Below, in pieces: positions 15,707-24,143 of a stretch of DNA of 64,000 nt (position 1 is the first letter of the stretch; each line of letters begins with the position of its first letter). The DNA comes from SLSG01 sp964477035 (lineage in GTDB: Bacteria; Bacteroidota; Bacteroidia; Bacteroidales; UBA7960). A program made the position numbers and the translations under genes. The stretch is from assembly GCA_964477035.1 (NCBI GenBank), contig CAYZCW010000004.1:62001-126000 (forward strand). The letters are read 5' to 3'. Below the pieces are notes generated by a model that was not told the origin of the DNA, made no database searches, and worked only from the letters and a program-made list of their open reading frames with translations.

Positions 15707-18582
15707 GGGCCCGGTGGATCCCATCGGCTCTGCTGGCCTGCCTGCTGCTGTCAGCCCTTCCCGCCGGGGCCCAGTATTTTATCTGGGGACACGACCCGGC
15801 CTCCCTGCGCTGGCAGCAAATCCACACCCCCCATTTCCAGCTGATCTTTCCCGAGAACTACGCCCGCGAGGCCGCTTACCTGGCGGATTTGCTGGAGTAC
15901 GTCTACGGGCCGGGCAGCGAGAGCCTGGGGCACCGGCCCCGCAAGGTGCCGGTCATCATTCACAACCAGACGGTGGTGTCGAACGGTTTTGTGAGCTGGG
16001 CGCCGGCCCGCATGGAGCTGTTCACCAATCCCCCGGCCGACAACGACGTGGCCGGCTGGCTCGAAAGCCTCGCGGTGCATGAATTTCGCCATGTCGTGCA
16101 GGTCGACAAGCTCAACCGGGGCATCACCCGGGTGCTGTCGTCCGTTTTCGGGCAGCATGTCACCGGGCTTTTCGTCGGATTGTTCTACCCGCTCTGGCTG
16201 CTGGAAGGGGATGCCGTCGTCATGGAGACGGTCCTGACGCACGGAGGGCGGGGGCGCCTTCCCGCCTTCGAACAGGGACTGCGCGCCCTGGTCCTGGAGA
16301 AGGGGATCCCCTCCATCGACAAGGCGGTGCTGGGTTCGCTGCGCGAGCATGTCCCCAACCACTATGAGCTGGGCTACCAGCTGGTGGCCGGGGCGAGGGT
16401 CATGCACGGGGCGGATGTGTGGGACAAGGCGCTCGACCATGTGGCAAGGCGGCCCTATACGGTCACCCCGCTGACCTTCGGACTGAAACGGCATGCCGGG
16501 GTGAACCGCAAGCAGCTGTACCACCAGACCCTGGAGGCCCTGGAGGAAGGCTGGACCAGGCAGCTTGAGGAGGAGACATACACCCCATTTGAGACGCGCA
16601 ACAGAAAGGAGCGCCTGTTTACCAGCTACCGGGAGGCGGCCTTTCTGAACGACAGCACCCTGATGGCGCTGAAAACCGGGCTGGCAGACATCCCCCGGGT
16701 GGTGGCCATCGGACCGGACGGCAGGGAGCGGCGGTTGTTCACCCCCGGCTTCTACCAGGTCCCCCATTTTTCGACCAACGGCCAGACGGTGGCCTGGGCC
16801 GAGCTGCGCCCCGATCCGCGCTGGGAGCACCGAAGCTGGTCGGAGGTGCATCTGTACGACCTGGAGACGGGACAGAAGCGGCGGCTCACCCGGCAGTCGC
16901 GTTACTTTGCTCCCGCCCTGTCGCCCGACGGCAGCATGGTGGCCGTGGTGGAAACGACCGACCGCAACCGCTGCTTCCTGATGGTGCTGGACGCCACAGA
17001 CGGCCGGCCCATCCGTCGATACGCCCCGGAAGACAACGACTTTCTGATGACGCCCGCCTGGCATCCCCACGACCACAGCCTCGTAGCGGTGGCTCAGGGG
17101 GAGGGCGGAAAGAGGCTGGTGCTGGCTGACGAGCAGACCGGGGGCTTCACGACCCTGCTTGATGCCGGCCATACGGAGGTCTCCCGGCCGCGCTTCCAGT
17201 CCGACGGCAGTCTCTGGTTCAACGGGGCCTTCTCGGGCATCGACAATGTGTACCGGCTCGATCCGGAAACCGGGGAGGTGAACCGCCTGCTGTCCTCCCG
17301 CTTCGGGGCCCTCGACGCGGTCCTTTCGCCCGGAGGCGATCAGGTGGCCTGGTCGGATTATTCGTCGGATGGGTACCGCCTGGCCGTGGCACCGCTTTCC
17401 GCTGCGGGCAAGCAGCCACTGGAGCGGGTGGAAGACCATTCCATGGGTTGGTACCGCATCCTGGCCTCGCAGGAACAAGGGATGGTCAGCCGCAGCCTGG
17501 TGCCCCGCAGGGAATACCTTACCCTTCCATACAGCAAGGCCGCCAACCTGTTGAACTTTCATAGCTGGGGCCCCTTTTCATTGGATGTCGACAACCGGGA
17601 GGTCATGCCGGGGGTGTCCGTCTCCTCCCAGAACCTGCTGGGTACCGCGGTGGGCACCCTGGGCTGGGAGTACGACCTGAACGAGGAACTGGGCCGCTGG
17701 TTTGTCCGCTTCAGTTATTACGGCCTGTACCCGGTGCTCGACCTGCAGGTGGAGACGGGGCCGCGGCGTTCCTATTACCGGCAGGGGGAGGGGGCGCCCC
17801 GGCCGTTTTTATGGCAGGAGAATACCCTCCGCCTGGGGGCCAGCGTGCCGCTGAGCTTCCGCAAAGGACCTGTTTTCATGGGGCTGACGCCTGCCCTGCG
17901 CACCTCCCTGCTGCAGGCGCGGCAAGGTACGGACACGCCTTCTTTTTTCGAGGACAACAGCATGCAGACCCTGGAGTACCGCCTTATGGCCTATTGGCAG
18001 CTTCGAACGGTGGCCCGCGATGTGCGGCCCGCCTGGGGACAGTCGGTCGATTTGCAATTCAGGCATACCCCATTCGCCGTGGAAGGCATGGGCTGGATCG
18101 GCGCCGGACGGCTCAGCGGGTTTATTCCGGGGCTTGCACGGCACCACAGCCTCCGTTATTCGCTGGCCTTTCAGAAACGGGAGCCCGGGGAGGTGCAGCC
18201 CAATACCATCAATTATTCGTTTCCGGGACTGATCGCCTATCCCCGGGGCATTACCGGTCAGCGCGACCGGGAGGTGCTCATGCTGTCGGCCGATTATGCC
18301 CTGCCCCTGATGTATCCCGACTGGAACCTGAGCGGGTGGTTTTACCTGAAAAAGGTGTCGGCCACCGCGTTTGTGGACCATGCCAGGGTGCGCAACCCGC
18401 TGAAGGAGGAAGAGCCAGGCGGGCCCTGGGCAGCCGGAAGGCTGACCACCAGCGGCCTGGAGCTGTTGGGCCACATGCACCTGCTGCGGTTTTTCTCGCC
18501 TGTCAACCTGGGGGTGCGGGCCTGGTACCGTCATGATACGCAGACCACAGGCTGGGAGCTGCTGGGCAGCATCAACCTGTAG
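15703..18582 (+). CDS. Secreted gluzincin protease-like / TolB-like propeller / beta-barrel protein
   Basis: A 959-residue envelope protein. A signal peptide (about residues 1-23, ending AGAQ) is followed by a gluzincin-like domain: H126-E-F-R-H130 is an HExxH zinc motif, and W165-L-L-E168-G-D-A gives the third Glu ligand, as in peptidase-MA-like proteins. Residues about 300-590 show TolB/WD40-like propeller blades (FAPALSPDGSMVAV, DAVLSPGGDQVAW). The C-terminal 350 residues alternate hydrophobic and polar residues with many aromatics, as in an outer-membrane barrel. All zinc-site residues are present, so peptidase activity is possible. Start overlaps the RluA stop (ATGA). Function is unknown; the architecture is inferred from motifs. 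Confidence 0.75.
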   Translation: MRARWIPSALLACLLLSALPAGAQYFIWGHDPASLRWQQIHTPHFQLIFPENYAREAAYLADLLEYVYGPGSESLGHRPRKVPVIIHNQTVVSNGFVSWAPARMELFTNPPADNDVAGWLESLAVHEFRHVVQVDKLNRGITRVLSSVFGQHVTGLFVGLFYPLWLLEGDAVVMETVLTHGGRGRLPAFEQGLRALVLEKGIPSIDKAVLGSLREHVPNHYELGYQLVAGARVMHGADVWDKALDHVARRPYTVTPLTFGLKRHAGVNRKQLYHQTLEALEEGWTRQLEEETYTPFETRNRKERLFTSYREAAFLNDSTLMALKTGLADIPRVVAIGPDGRERRLFTPGFYQVPHFSTNGQTVAWAELRPDPRWEHRSWSEVHLYDLETGQKRRLTRQSRYFAPALSPDGSMVAVVETTDRNRCFLMVLDATDGRPIRRYAPEDNDFLMTPAWHPHDHSLVAVAQGEGGKRLVLADEQTGGFTTLLDAGHTEVSRPRFQSDGSLWFNGAFSGIDNVYRLDPETGEVNRLLSSRFGALDAVLSPGGDQVAWSDYSSDGYRLAVAPLSAAGKQPLERVEDHSMGWYRILASQEQGMVSRSLVPRREYLTLPYSKAANLLNFHSWGPFSLDVDNREVMPGVSVSSQNLLGTAVGTLGWEYDLNEELGRWFVRFSYYGLYPVLDLQVETGPRRSYYRQGEGAPRPFLWQENTLRLGASVPLSFRKGPVFMGLTPALRTSLLQARQGTDTPSFFEDNSMQTLEYRLMAYWQLRTVARDVRPAWGQSVDLQFRHTPFAVEGMGWIGAGRLSGFIPGLARHHSLRYSLAFQKREPGEVQPNTINYSFPGLIAYPRGITGQRDREVLMLSADYALPLMYPDWNLSGWFYLKKVSATAFVDHARVRNPLKEEEPGGPWAAGRLTTSGLELLGHMHLLRFFSPVNLGVRAWYRHDTQTTGWELLGSINL
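17363..17372 (-). repeat. CCATCCGACG motif (minus strand, inside coding sequence)
   Basis: Exact 10-base copy read on the minus strand, within the propeller-encoding part of the 15703-18582 gene. Confidence 0.4.
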
Positions 18583-18602
18583 CCGGCGCTTCGGGGCGCC
18601 GG
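18583..18602. terminator. GC-rich hairpin between convergent genes
   Basis: CCGGCGC-TTCGGG-GCGCCGG makes a perfect 7-bp stem directly after the stop codon at 18582. There is no T-run on either side close enough for a classical terminator, but it is placed to end transcription from one or both convergent genes. Confidence 0.45.
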
Positions 18603-18604
18603 AC

Positions 18605-18614
18605 CCATCCGACG
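18605..18614 (+). repeat. CCATCCGACG motif beside the 18.6 kb hairpin
   Basis: Exact copy in the 44-bp space between two convergent genes, three bases after the hairpin and followed by AAAAAA. Confidence 0.5.
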
Positions 18615-18626
18615 AAAAAACCAGGC

Positions 18627-19169
18627 CTAGAACGGGTTGTCGAAATCCTTGAATAAGGGGGCGTTTCGGTCCTTGTCAGACAAATGCGGATCCTCCGTTC
18701 CCCAGTCGATGCCCAGGGCAGGGTCGTTCCAGCGGATGACGCGGTCGGACGGGCCGTGGTAGGCGGCGGTGCATTTGTAGGAGAACACCGTGCCGTGCTC
18801 CAGGGAGCGGAATCCGTGGGCGAAGCCCGGCGGGATGTACAGCAGGCGGTTCCCGGCTGCCGACAGCACGAGGCTGTAATGCCGGCCGAAGGTGGGCTGG
18901 TCCTTGCGGAGGTCCAGGGCGATGTCCAGCACCGAACCATGGACCACCCGGACCAGCTTGCCCTGCTGGTGCGGGGGAAGCTGCACATGCAGGCCTCGCA
19001 GCACGTCCCTTGCGGACACCGACTGGTTGTCCTGTACATAGCGGTGAAACAGCCCGGCGGCCGCAAAGGCCTCCTTGTTCCAGGTCTCCACGAAGGTCCC
19101 CCGGCTGTCCCGGAAAACCCGGGGTTCAATGAGCAGCAGGCCCTCGAAAGGGGTCGGGATGATTTCCAT
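18627..19169 (-). CDS. rfbC: dTDP-4-dehydrorhamnose 3,5-epimerase
   Basis: Cupin-fold epimerase of the dTDP-L-rhamnose pathway, 180 residues, normal length. Seen are the N-terminal RDSRGTFVETW, the catalytic-His region VLRGLHVQLPPHQQGKLVRV (about residues 56-75) and PPGFAHGF followed by SYKCTAAY (about 117-140). It makes activated rhamnose for surface polysaccharide in the cytoplasm. It follows lpdA by 19 bp on the minus strand, so it may share that transcript, although no other rhamnose genes (rfbA, B, D) are in the window. Confidence 0.92.
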   Translation of the reverse strand: MEIIPTPFEGLLLIEPRVFRDSRGTFVETWNKEAFAAAGLFHRYVQDNQSVSARDVLRGLHVQLPPHQQGKLVRVVHGSVLDIALDLRKDQPTFGRHYSLVLSAAGNRLLYIPPGFAHGFRSLEHGTVFSYKCTAAYHGPSDRVIRWNDPALGIDWGTEDPHLSDKDRNAPLFKDFDNPF

Positions 19170-19188
19170 GGGAACCTTCAGGTTGTTG

Positions 19189-20580
19189 CTAAATATGGAT
19201 CACCTCTCCATAGGCGGCCGCGACCGCCTCCATCACCGCCTCCGACATGGTGGGGTGGGGGTGGACCGCCTTGAGAAGTTCGTGGCCGGTGGTTTCCAGC
19301 TTGCGCGCCACGACGGCCTCGGCGATCATCTCGGTGACATTGGCACCGATCATGTGGACCCCGAGCAGTTCCCCGTATTTGGCATCGAAGATGACCTTTA
19401 CGAAGCCGTCCTTGCTGCCGGCCGCACTGGCCTTGCCAGAGGCCGTGAAGGGGAATTTGCCCACTTTCAGTTCATAGCCGGCCTCTTTGGCCGCCTTTTC
19501 GGTATAGCCGACCGAGGCCACCTCGGGCGAGGTGTAGGTGCATCCGGGGATGTTGTTGTAATCCAGCGGTTCGGGATGGTGGCCGGCGATTTTTTCCACG
19601 CAGATGATGCCTTCGGCTGAGGCCACATGGGCCAGGGCCTGTCCGGGAACCACGTCCCCGATGGCATAATAGCCTTCCACATTGGTACGGTAGAACTGGT
19701 CCACGGCAATCTTGCCCTTGTCGGTTTTGATGCCGGTTTCCTCCAGTCCGATGTCCTCTGTGTTGGGGGTGATCCCCACCGCCGACAACACGATGTCCGC
19801 CTCGATGGTCTCTTCGCCCTTGGGCGTCTTCACCAGCACCTTGCACTTGTCCCCGCTGGTGTCGACCTTTTCGACCGAGCTGGAGGTCATGACCTTCATT
19901 TTGGCCTTTTTAAAGGACCGTTCCAGCTGTTTTGACACCTCCTCGTCCTCCAGCGGAACCAGGGCCGGCATGTATTCCACCAGGGTGACCTGGGTGCCGA
20001 TGGCATTGTAGAAATAAGCGAACTCCGAGCCGATGGCGCCGGAGCCGACCACCACCATGGATTCCGGCTGTTTGTCCAGGGTCATGGCCTGGCGGTAGCC
20101 GATGATCTTTTTGCCGTCCTGGGGCAGGCTGTCGAGCTGACGGCTTCGTGCCCCGGTGGCGATGATGATGTGTTTGGCTGTCAGGGTGGTGGTCTTGCCG
20201 TCCTCTCCCTCGACCACGACCTTCTTGCCCGGGGCCAGCCTGCCATGGCCGATGACGACCTCTATCTTGTTCTTTTTGAACAGGAACTGTATGCCTTTGC
20301 TCATGCCGGCAGCCACATCCCGGCTGCGTTTTACCATGGCCGGCAGGTCGGCCTCCGGCGTTCCCTTGACGGACACTCCGTAGTCGCCGGCGTGTTGCAG
20401 GTATTCGAACACCTGGGCGCTTTTTAGCAGGGCCTTGGTGGGGATACAGCCCCAGTTGAGGCAGACGCCCCCGAGTTCGGCCTTTTCCACCACGCCGACT
20501 TTCATGCCCAGCTGGGAGGCCCTGATGGCGGCAACATATCCCCCGGGACCGCTGCCCAAAACGATCAGATCATAATCCAT
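19189..20580 (-). CDS. lpdA: Dihydrolipoyl dehydrogenase
   Basis: FAD disulfide oxidoreductase, the E3 component of pyruvate and 2-oxoglutarate dehydrogenase or the glycine cleavage system; 463 residues. The FAD motif LGSGPGGYVAAIRASQLG is at the N-terminus, the redox-active disulfide is in GGVCLNWGCIPTK (about residues 37-49), a second GxGxxG (VVGSGAIGSEFAYF) binds NAD, and the C-terminal HPHPTMSEAV gives the His-Glu base pair. No E1 or E2 gene is adjacent. ATG 20580 is the standard start. Confidence 0.95.
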   Translation of the reverse strand: MDYDLIVLGSGPGGYVAAIRASQLGMKVGVVEKAELGGVCLNWGCIPTKALLKSAQVFEYLQHAGDYGVSVKGTPEADLPAMVKRSRDVAAGMSKGIQFLFKKNKIEVVIGHGRLAPGKKVVVEGEDGKTTTLTAKHIIIATGARSRQLDSLPQDGKKIIGYRQAMTLDKQPESMVVVGSGAIGSEFAYFYNAIGTQVTLVEYMPALVPLEDEEVSKQLERSFKKAKMKVMTSSSVEKVDTSGDKCKVLVKTPKGEETIEADIVLSAVGITPNTEDIGLEETGIKTDKGKIAVDQFYRTNVEGYYAIGDVVPGQALAHVASAEGIICVEKIAGHHPEPLDYNNIPGCTYTSPEVASVGYTEKAAKEAGYELKVGKFPFTASGKASAAGSKDGFVKVIFDAKYGELLGVHMIGANVTEMIAEAVVARKLETTGHELLKAVHPHPTMSEAVMEAVAAAYGEVIHI

Positions 20581-20663
20581 ACGGTATACTTTATTGGGTT
20601 AAGGTTTTTGCTACACGAATGTACAAAAAAAACGGGGTCTTCCCACCGGGCAGACTGATCCCC

Positions 20664-21407
20664 TTACTCGTTGATGGCTTTCCTGGCTTCCCCCATCTCA
20701 AGGATGACATCTGGATGGGTCTCTGCTGCATTCCCGATGACCACGACATCGGCTCCCGCGTCCCACACCTCCAGGGCGGCCTCCGGAGTGCGGATTCCGC
20801 CGCCTACCACCAGGGGGACCTGGATGTTTTGCCGCACTGCGCGGACCATCTCCATGGGGATGTTCTGGATGGCGCCGCTGCCGGCATCCATGAAGATCAG
20901 CTGCAGCCCGAGCATTTCTCCTGCCATGGCGGTGCAGACCGCGATGTCTGTCTTGTCGAACGGGATGGGCAGGGTGTTGCTCATGTACAGCACGGAAGTG
21001 ATTTTGCCGCTTTCCACCAGGATGTAGCCCGTGGGGATGACCTCCAAACCACTGTTGCGGATCAGGGGTGCTGCCACGACATGGTTCCCGATCAGCATCT
21101 CCGGGTTGCGGCCCGAAATGAGCGATAAAAGGAGCAGGGCATCGGCATTGTCCACCACCTGCAGGATGTTTCCCGGGAAGATGATGACCGGCAGCCCGCA
21201 GACAGACTTCAGCTCATCGATGCAGAGCTTCATGTTGTCCCGGGTGAGCAGGCTGCCTCCGACAAACAGGTAGTCGGCTCCTGACTGGCCTGCAATGGAG
21301 GCCGTCTCCCTGAGGCTGGCCCGGGTGCTCTTATCCGGGTCGATCAGGATGGCCAGCTGTTTCTTGCCCTCGATGGTGTTCTTTTCTATCCGGTCAAATA
21401 CCTCCAT
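20664..21407 (-). CDS. Geranylgeranylglyceryl phosphate synthase-family protein (GGGPS/PcrB)
   Basis: A 247-residue TIM-barrel prenyltransferase family member. Motifs include LIDPDKS (residues 22-28), YLFVGGSLLT, PTGYILVESG (about 126-135), YMSNTLPIP and VVGGGIRTPEAA (about 197-208) for phosphate binding. Archaeal GGGPS couples geranylgeranyl diphosphate to glycerol-1-phosphate; related group II enzymes occur in Bacteroidota. Chain length and glycerol phosphate used cannot be decided here. It lies between a phosphopantetheinyl transferase gene and lpdA on the minus strand, with gaps of 45 and 83 bp. Confidence 0.85.
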   Translation of the reverse strand: MEVFDRIEKNTIEGKKQLAILIDPDKSTRASLRETASIAGQSGADYLFVGGSLLTRDNMKLCIDELKSVCGLPVIIFPGNILQVVDNADALLLLSLISGRNPEMLIGNHVVAAPLIRNSGLEVIPTGYILVESGKITSVLYMSNTLPIPFDKTDIAVCTAMAGEMLGLQLIFMDAGSGAIQNIPMEMVRAVRQNIQVPLVVGGGIRTPEAALEVWDAGADVVVIGNAAETHPDVILEMGEARKAINE

Positions 21408-21452
21408 ACCTATCAGGATTTGGTGAACCCGCGCCGGCCCGGGACCGGGCCT

Positions 21453-22094
21453 TTAGTTGTCCACGGCGTATACGAGAATATAGTCGTTGATGGTTTCGTA
21501 CTGGATCCGGTAGGATTTCTGGGCGCCGTTCCCGGAGATGATCTCTCCGAAAATACTGCCTTTGCCATGAAAATGGAAGGGGAAAATCCTGATGTGCTCC
21601 CTGAACAGCAAATCCCTTTTGCCGTAAAGCTTGTAGAGGGCCTCCTTGGCCGCCCAGATAAGGTACAGGCTTTCCTTGGCGTTCATGGAGAAAACCTGGG
21701 TCAACTCCCTGTCGTTCAAGAACTTATGCGATACCTTGAAGATTTTTGGATGCATCTGTTCGATGTCGATGCCGACATTTTTTGACGGACTGGCAATCAG
21801 GGCGGAGAATTTGCCTGAATGGGCCACGGAGATATGCCGGACCCCGTTGTTCAGGTGGGGCTTGCCGTATTCGTCGTATTCGATGGTGCTCAACTCTCCC
21901 TGCCGGATCAGGTATGGAAGGATCAGCCGGTAGCTCAGCCAGTGTTGCTGGCGAAGGGGGGATTTCAGGCAGGAGAAGTATTCTTTTTCCTGGTCAGAAA
22001 GGGTCACCTGCGCATACAAATCCTCCACCGATTCGCTGATCTCCCACACCCCGATCGCTGCATCCCTGGTGAATCTTTTCAGGAAGAGGCTCAT
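21453..22094 (-). CDS. 4'-phosphopantetheinyl transferase superfamily protein
   Basis: A 213-residue Sfp-type transferase that would add 4'-phosphopantetheine from CoA to a carrier protein. The core motifs are present: VGIDIEQM (about residues 111-118; metal-binding Asp) and WAAKEALYKLYG (about 147-158), with the upstream HISVAHSG. The half-duplicated Sfp length excludes the small AcpS type. The partner carrier protein is not in the window. The gene is divergent from ahcY and upstream of the GGGPS-family gene. Confidence 0.85.
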   Translation of the reverse strand: MSLFLKRFTRDAAIGVWEISESVEDLYAQVTLSDQEKEYFSCLKSPLRQQHWLSYRLILPYLIRQGELSTIEYDEYGKPHLNNGVRHISVAHSGKFSALIASPSKNVGIDIEQMHPKIFKVSHKFLNDRELTQVFSMNAKESLYLIWAAKEALYKLYGKRDLLFREHIRIFPFHFHGKGSIFGEIISGNGAQKSYRIQYETINDYILVYAVDN

Positions 22095-22100
22095 TCGATG

Positions 22101-22133
22101 TTGTTTTTAACCCATCAGAATGTGTTATCTTTG
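22101..22133 (+). promoter_or_regulatory. Promoter of ahcY
   Basis: TTG (22101-22103), 22 bases, TATCTTTG (22126-22133), an exact -7 match. Leader to ATG 22165 is about 25 bases. Confidence 0.5.
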
Positions 22134-22164
22134 CAAAAGTATGAATAATAAAGCAAAGTTCTGA

Positions 22165-23586
22165 ATGAAAGACCTCGTGCAAGAGAAACAACTCCTTTAT
22201 AAGGTCAGGGATATCTCCCTGGCGGAATTTGGCAGAAAGGAAATCGAGATAGCCGAAAAGGAAATGCCCGGGCTGATGGCCCTGCGTGAAAAGTACGGCC
22301 GGGAGAAGCCCCTGTTGGGGGCCCGCATTACCGGCTCACTCCATATGACGGTTCAGACCGCGGTGCTGATCGAGACCCTGACCGCCCTGGGAGCGGAAGT
22401 GCGGTGGGCCAGCTGCAACATATTCTCGACCCAGGATCATGCCGCTGCGGCCATTGCCCGGGCCGGCATCGCGGTTTTCGCCTGGAAGGGTGAAACCCTG
22501 GAGGAATACTGGTGGTGCACCAACCAGGCGCTGACCTTTCCCGGGGGCAAGGGGCCCCACCTGATCGTGGATGACGGGGGGGATGCCACCCTCTTGCTTC
22601 ATAAGGGCTACCAGGCCGAGGACGACCCTGCTGTGGCTGACAAAAAGCCCGGGAGCCGCGAGGAAGCGGTTGTACTGAACCTGATCCGGGAGTTGCTGCG
22701 GGAAGACCACGGACGCTGGCACCGCATGGTGGAGGACCTCCGTGGCATATCCGAAGAAACCACCACCGGGGTGCACCGCCTCTACCAGATGATGGAAACC
22801 GGGGAGCTGCTGGTTCCTGCCATCAATGTGAACGACTCCGTGACCAAGTCCAAGTTCGACAACCTGTATGGCTGCCGGGAATCCCTGGCAGACGGCATCA
22901 AGCGGGCCACTGACGTGATGATTGCCGGCAAGGTGGTCGTGGTCTGCGGATACGGGGATGTGGGCAAGGGATGCGCCCGCTCCATGAGGGGGTATGGCGC
23001 CCGGGTCATCGTCACCGAGATCGATCCGATCTGTGCCCTGCAGGCCGCCATGGAGGGCTTCGAGGTGAAACCCCTGGAGGAGGCCCTGGACGAAGGCAAT
23101 ATTTTCGTGACGGCCACAGGCAACCGGGACGTGATCACCACGGAGCACATGAAGGGCATGAAGGACCAGGCCATTGTGTGCAACATCGGGCACTTCGACA
23201 ACGAAATCCAGGTGGATCAGCTGGATGCCCTGCCCGGGGTGGAGAAAGTGACCATCAAACCCCAGGTCGACAAGTATGTATTTTCCGACGGGCATGAGAT
23301 CTTTCTGCTGGCAGAGGGACGGCTGGTGAACCTGGGCTGTGCCACGGGCCACCCCAGTTTTGTGATGAGCAACAGCTTCACCAACCAGGTGCTTGCGCAG
23401 ATGGACCTGTGGAAGAAACAATATGAGATCGGGGTGTACACCCTGCCCAAACACCTGGATGAGGAGGTGGCCAGGCTGCACCTGGAGAAGATCGGGGTGA
23501 AGCTGACCCGGCTCACCGAAGAGCAGGCCGCTTACATCGGGGTGAAGACCACCGGCCCTTTCAAGCCGGACTACTACCGTTACTGA
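22165..23586 (+). CDS. ahcY: Adenosylhomocysteinase
   Basis: NAD-dependent enzyme splitting S-adenosylhomocysteine into adenosine and homocysteine, which keeps methylation running; cytoplasmic. The 473-residue length is normal. Seen are ITGSLHMTVQTAVLIETL (about residues 54-71), NVNDSVTKSKFDNLYG (substrate Lys/Asp, about 218-233), the NAD fold VVCGYGDVGKGCARSMRG (about 260-277) and the C-terminal KPDYYRY signature, which contributes to NAD binding across the dimer. It has its own promoter; a Rieske-like lipoprotein gene follows 39 bp later. Confidence 0.97.
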   Translation: MKDLVQEKQLLYKVRDISLAEFGRKEIEIAEKEMPGLMALREKYGREKPLLGARITGSLHMTVQTAVLIETLTALGAEVRWASCNIFSTQDHAAAAIARAGIAVFAWKGETLEEYWWCTNQALTFPGGKGPHLIVDDGGDATLLLHKGYQAEDDPAVADKKPGSREEAVVLNLIRELLREDHGRWHRMVEDLRGISEETTTGVHRLYQMMETGELLVPAINVNDSVTKSKFDNLYGCRESLADGIKRATDVMIAGKVVVVCGYGDVGKGCARSMRGYGARVIVTEIDPICALQAAMEGFEVKPLEEALDEGNIFVTATGNRDVITTEHMKGMKDQAIVCNIGHFDNEIQVDQLDALPGVEKVTIKPQVDKYVFSDGHEIFLLAEGRLVNLGCATGHPSFVMSNSFTNQVLAQMDLWKKQYEIGVYTLPKHLDEEVARLHLEKIGVKLTRLTEEQAAYIGVKTTGPFKPDYYRY

Positions 23587-23625
23587 TCCCGTGACGGTCC
23601 CTTCACTCCCCCAAACCCCCTGCCC

Positions 23626-24048
23626 ATGAACAGAGTTTTCCGGGGCCTGGCCCTCTCGCTGCTGTTGCTGCTGCCGTTTTCCTGTGACAAGGAGAACCAG
23701 CATACCGTGCCCTATACCTATGTTGACTTCACCATCAATGTCGAGTCGACCATGCACATCGAGCTGAACGCGATCGGGGGATGGGCCTATTACACGGGCG
23801 GATACCGGGGGATCATCATCTACCGGGCCTCCACCGATGAATTCATGGCCTTTGACAGGGCCTGTCCCTACCATCCTTTCGATCCCGATGCCCTGGTCAG
23901 GGTTTTTGACCCACCCATCGCGGTGGACACCCTTTGCGGGTCCCAGTTCCTGTTGCTTGATGGCTCAGTGATCACCGGCCCGGCCAAGCATCCGCTGCGC
24001 AGGTACCAGACCTATTTTAATTATCCCTACCTCCAGGTAACCAACTAG
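23626..24048 (+). CDS. Rieske-fold lipoprotein lacking iron-sulfur ligands
   Basis: A 140-residue predicted lipoprotein: hydrophobic N-terminus ending LLPFSC20. The rest resembles a Rieske domain in order of elements: DRACPYHPF (about residues 83-91), then CGSQFLLLDGSVITGPAKHP (about 105-124), which matches the second Rieske loop C-x-x-H-G-S-x-F...GPA. A working 2Fe-2S site needs C-x-H and C-x-x-H; here the first loop reads C-P-Y-H and the second keeps only one Cys with no His before GSQF. It therefore probably does not bind a cluster. Role unknown; related lipoproteins are common in Bacteroidota. Confidence 0.7.
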   Translation: MNRVFRGLALSLLLLLPFSCDKENQHTVPYTYVDFTINVESTMHIELNAIGGWAYYTGGYRGIIIYRASTDEFMAFDRACPYHPFDPDALVRVFDPPIAVDTLCGSQFLLLDGSVITGPAKHPLRRYQTYFNYPYLQVTN

Positions 24049-24075
24049 GGGCTGTGGGGACTGGATTAAATTTGG

Positions 24076-24083
24076 TATATTTG
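24076..24083 (+). promoter_or_regulatory. Bacteroidota -7 element upstream of the 24.1 kb gene
   Basis: TATATTTG, exact TAnnTTTG, about 60 bases before ATG 24144. A CCATCCGACA near-copy of the window's repeated motif lies between it and the start. Confidence 0.45.
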
Positions 24084-24123
24084 TGGGAGCAGCCCATGTA
24101 ACTCCCGTGACAGGGCTGGCAAA

Positions 24124-24133
24124 CCATCCGACA
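24124..24133 (+). repeat. CCATCCGACA, one-mismatch copy of the repeated motif
   Basis: Nine of ten bases match CCATCCGACG; it lies 10 bases before ATG 24144. Confidence 0.35.
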
Positions 24134-24143
24134 ATCATTCGCC

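Noticed and set aside
15751..17562. 603-codon open frame on the minus strand
   Set aside because: Antisense shadow of the protease-propeller-barrel gene; composition rich in Gly, His, Gln and Pro, as expected for a shadow.
22336..23874. 512-codon open frame on the minus strand
   Set aside because: Shadow of ahcY and the Rieske-like gene.
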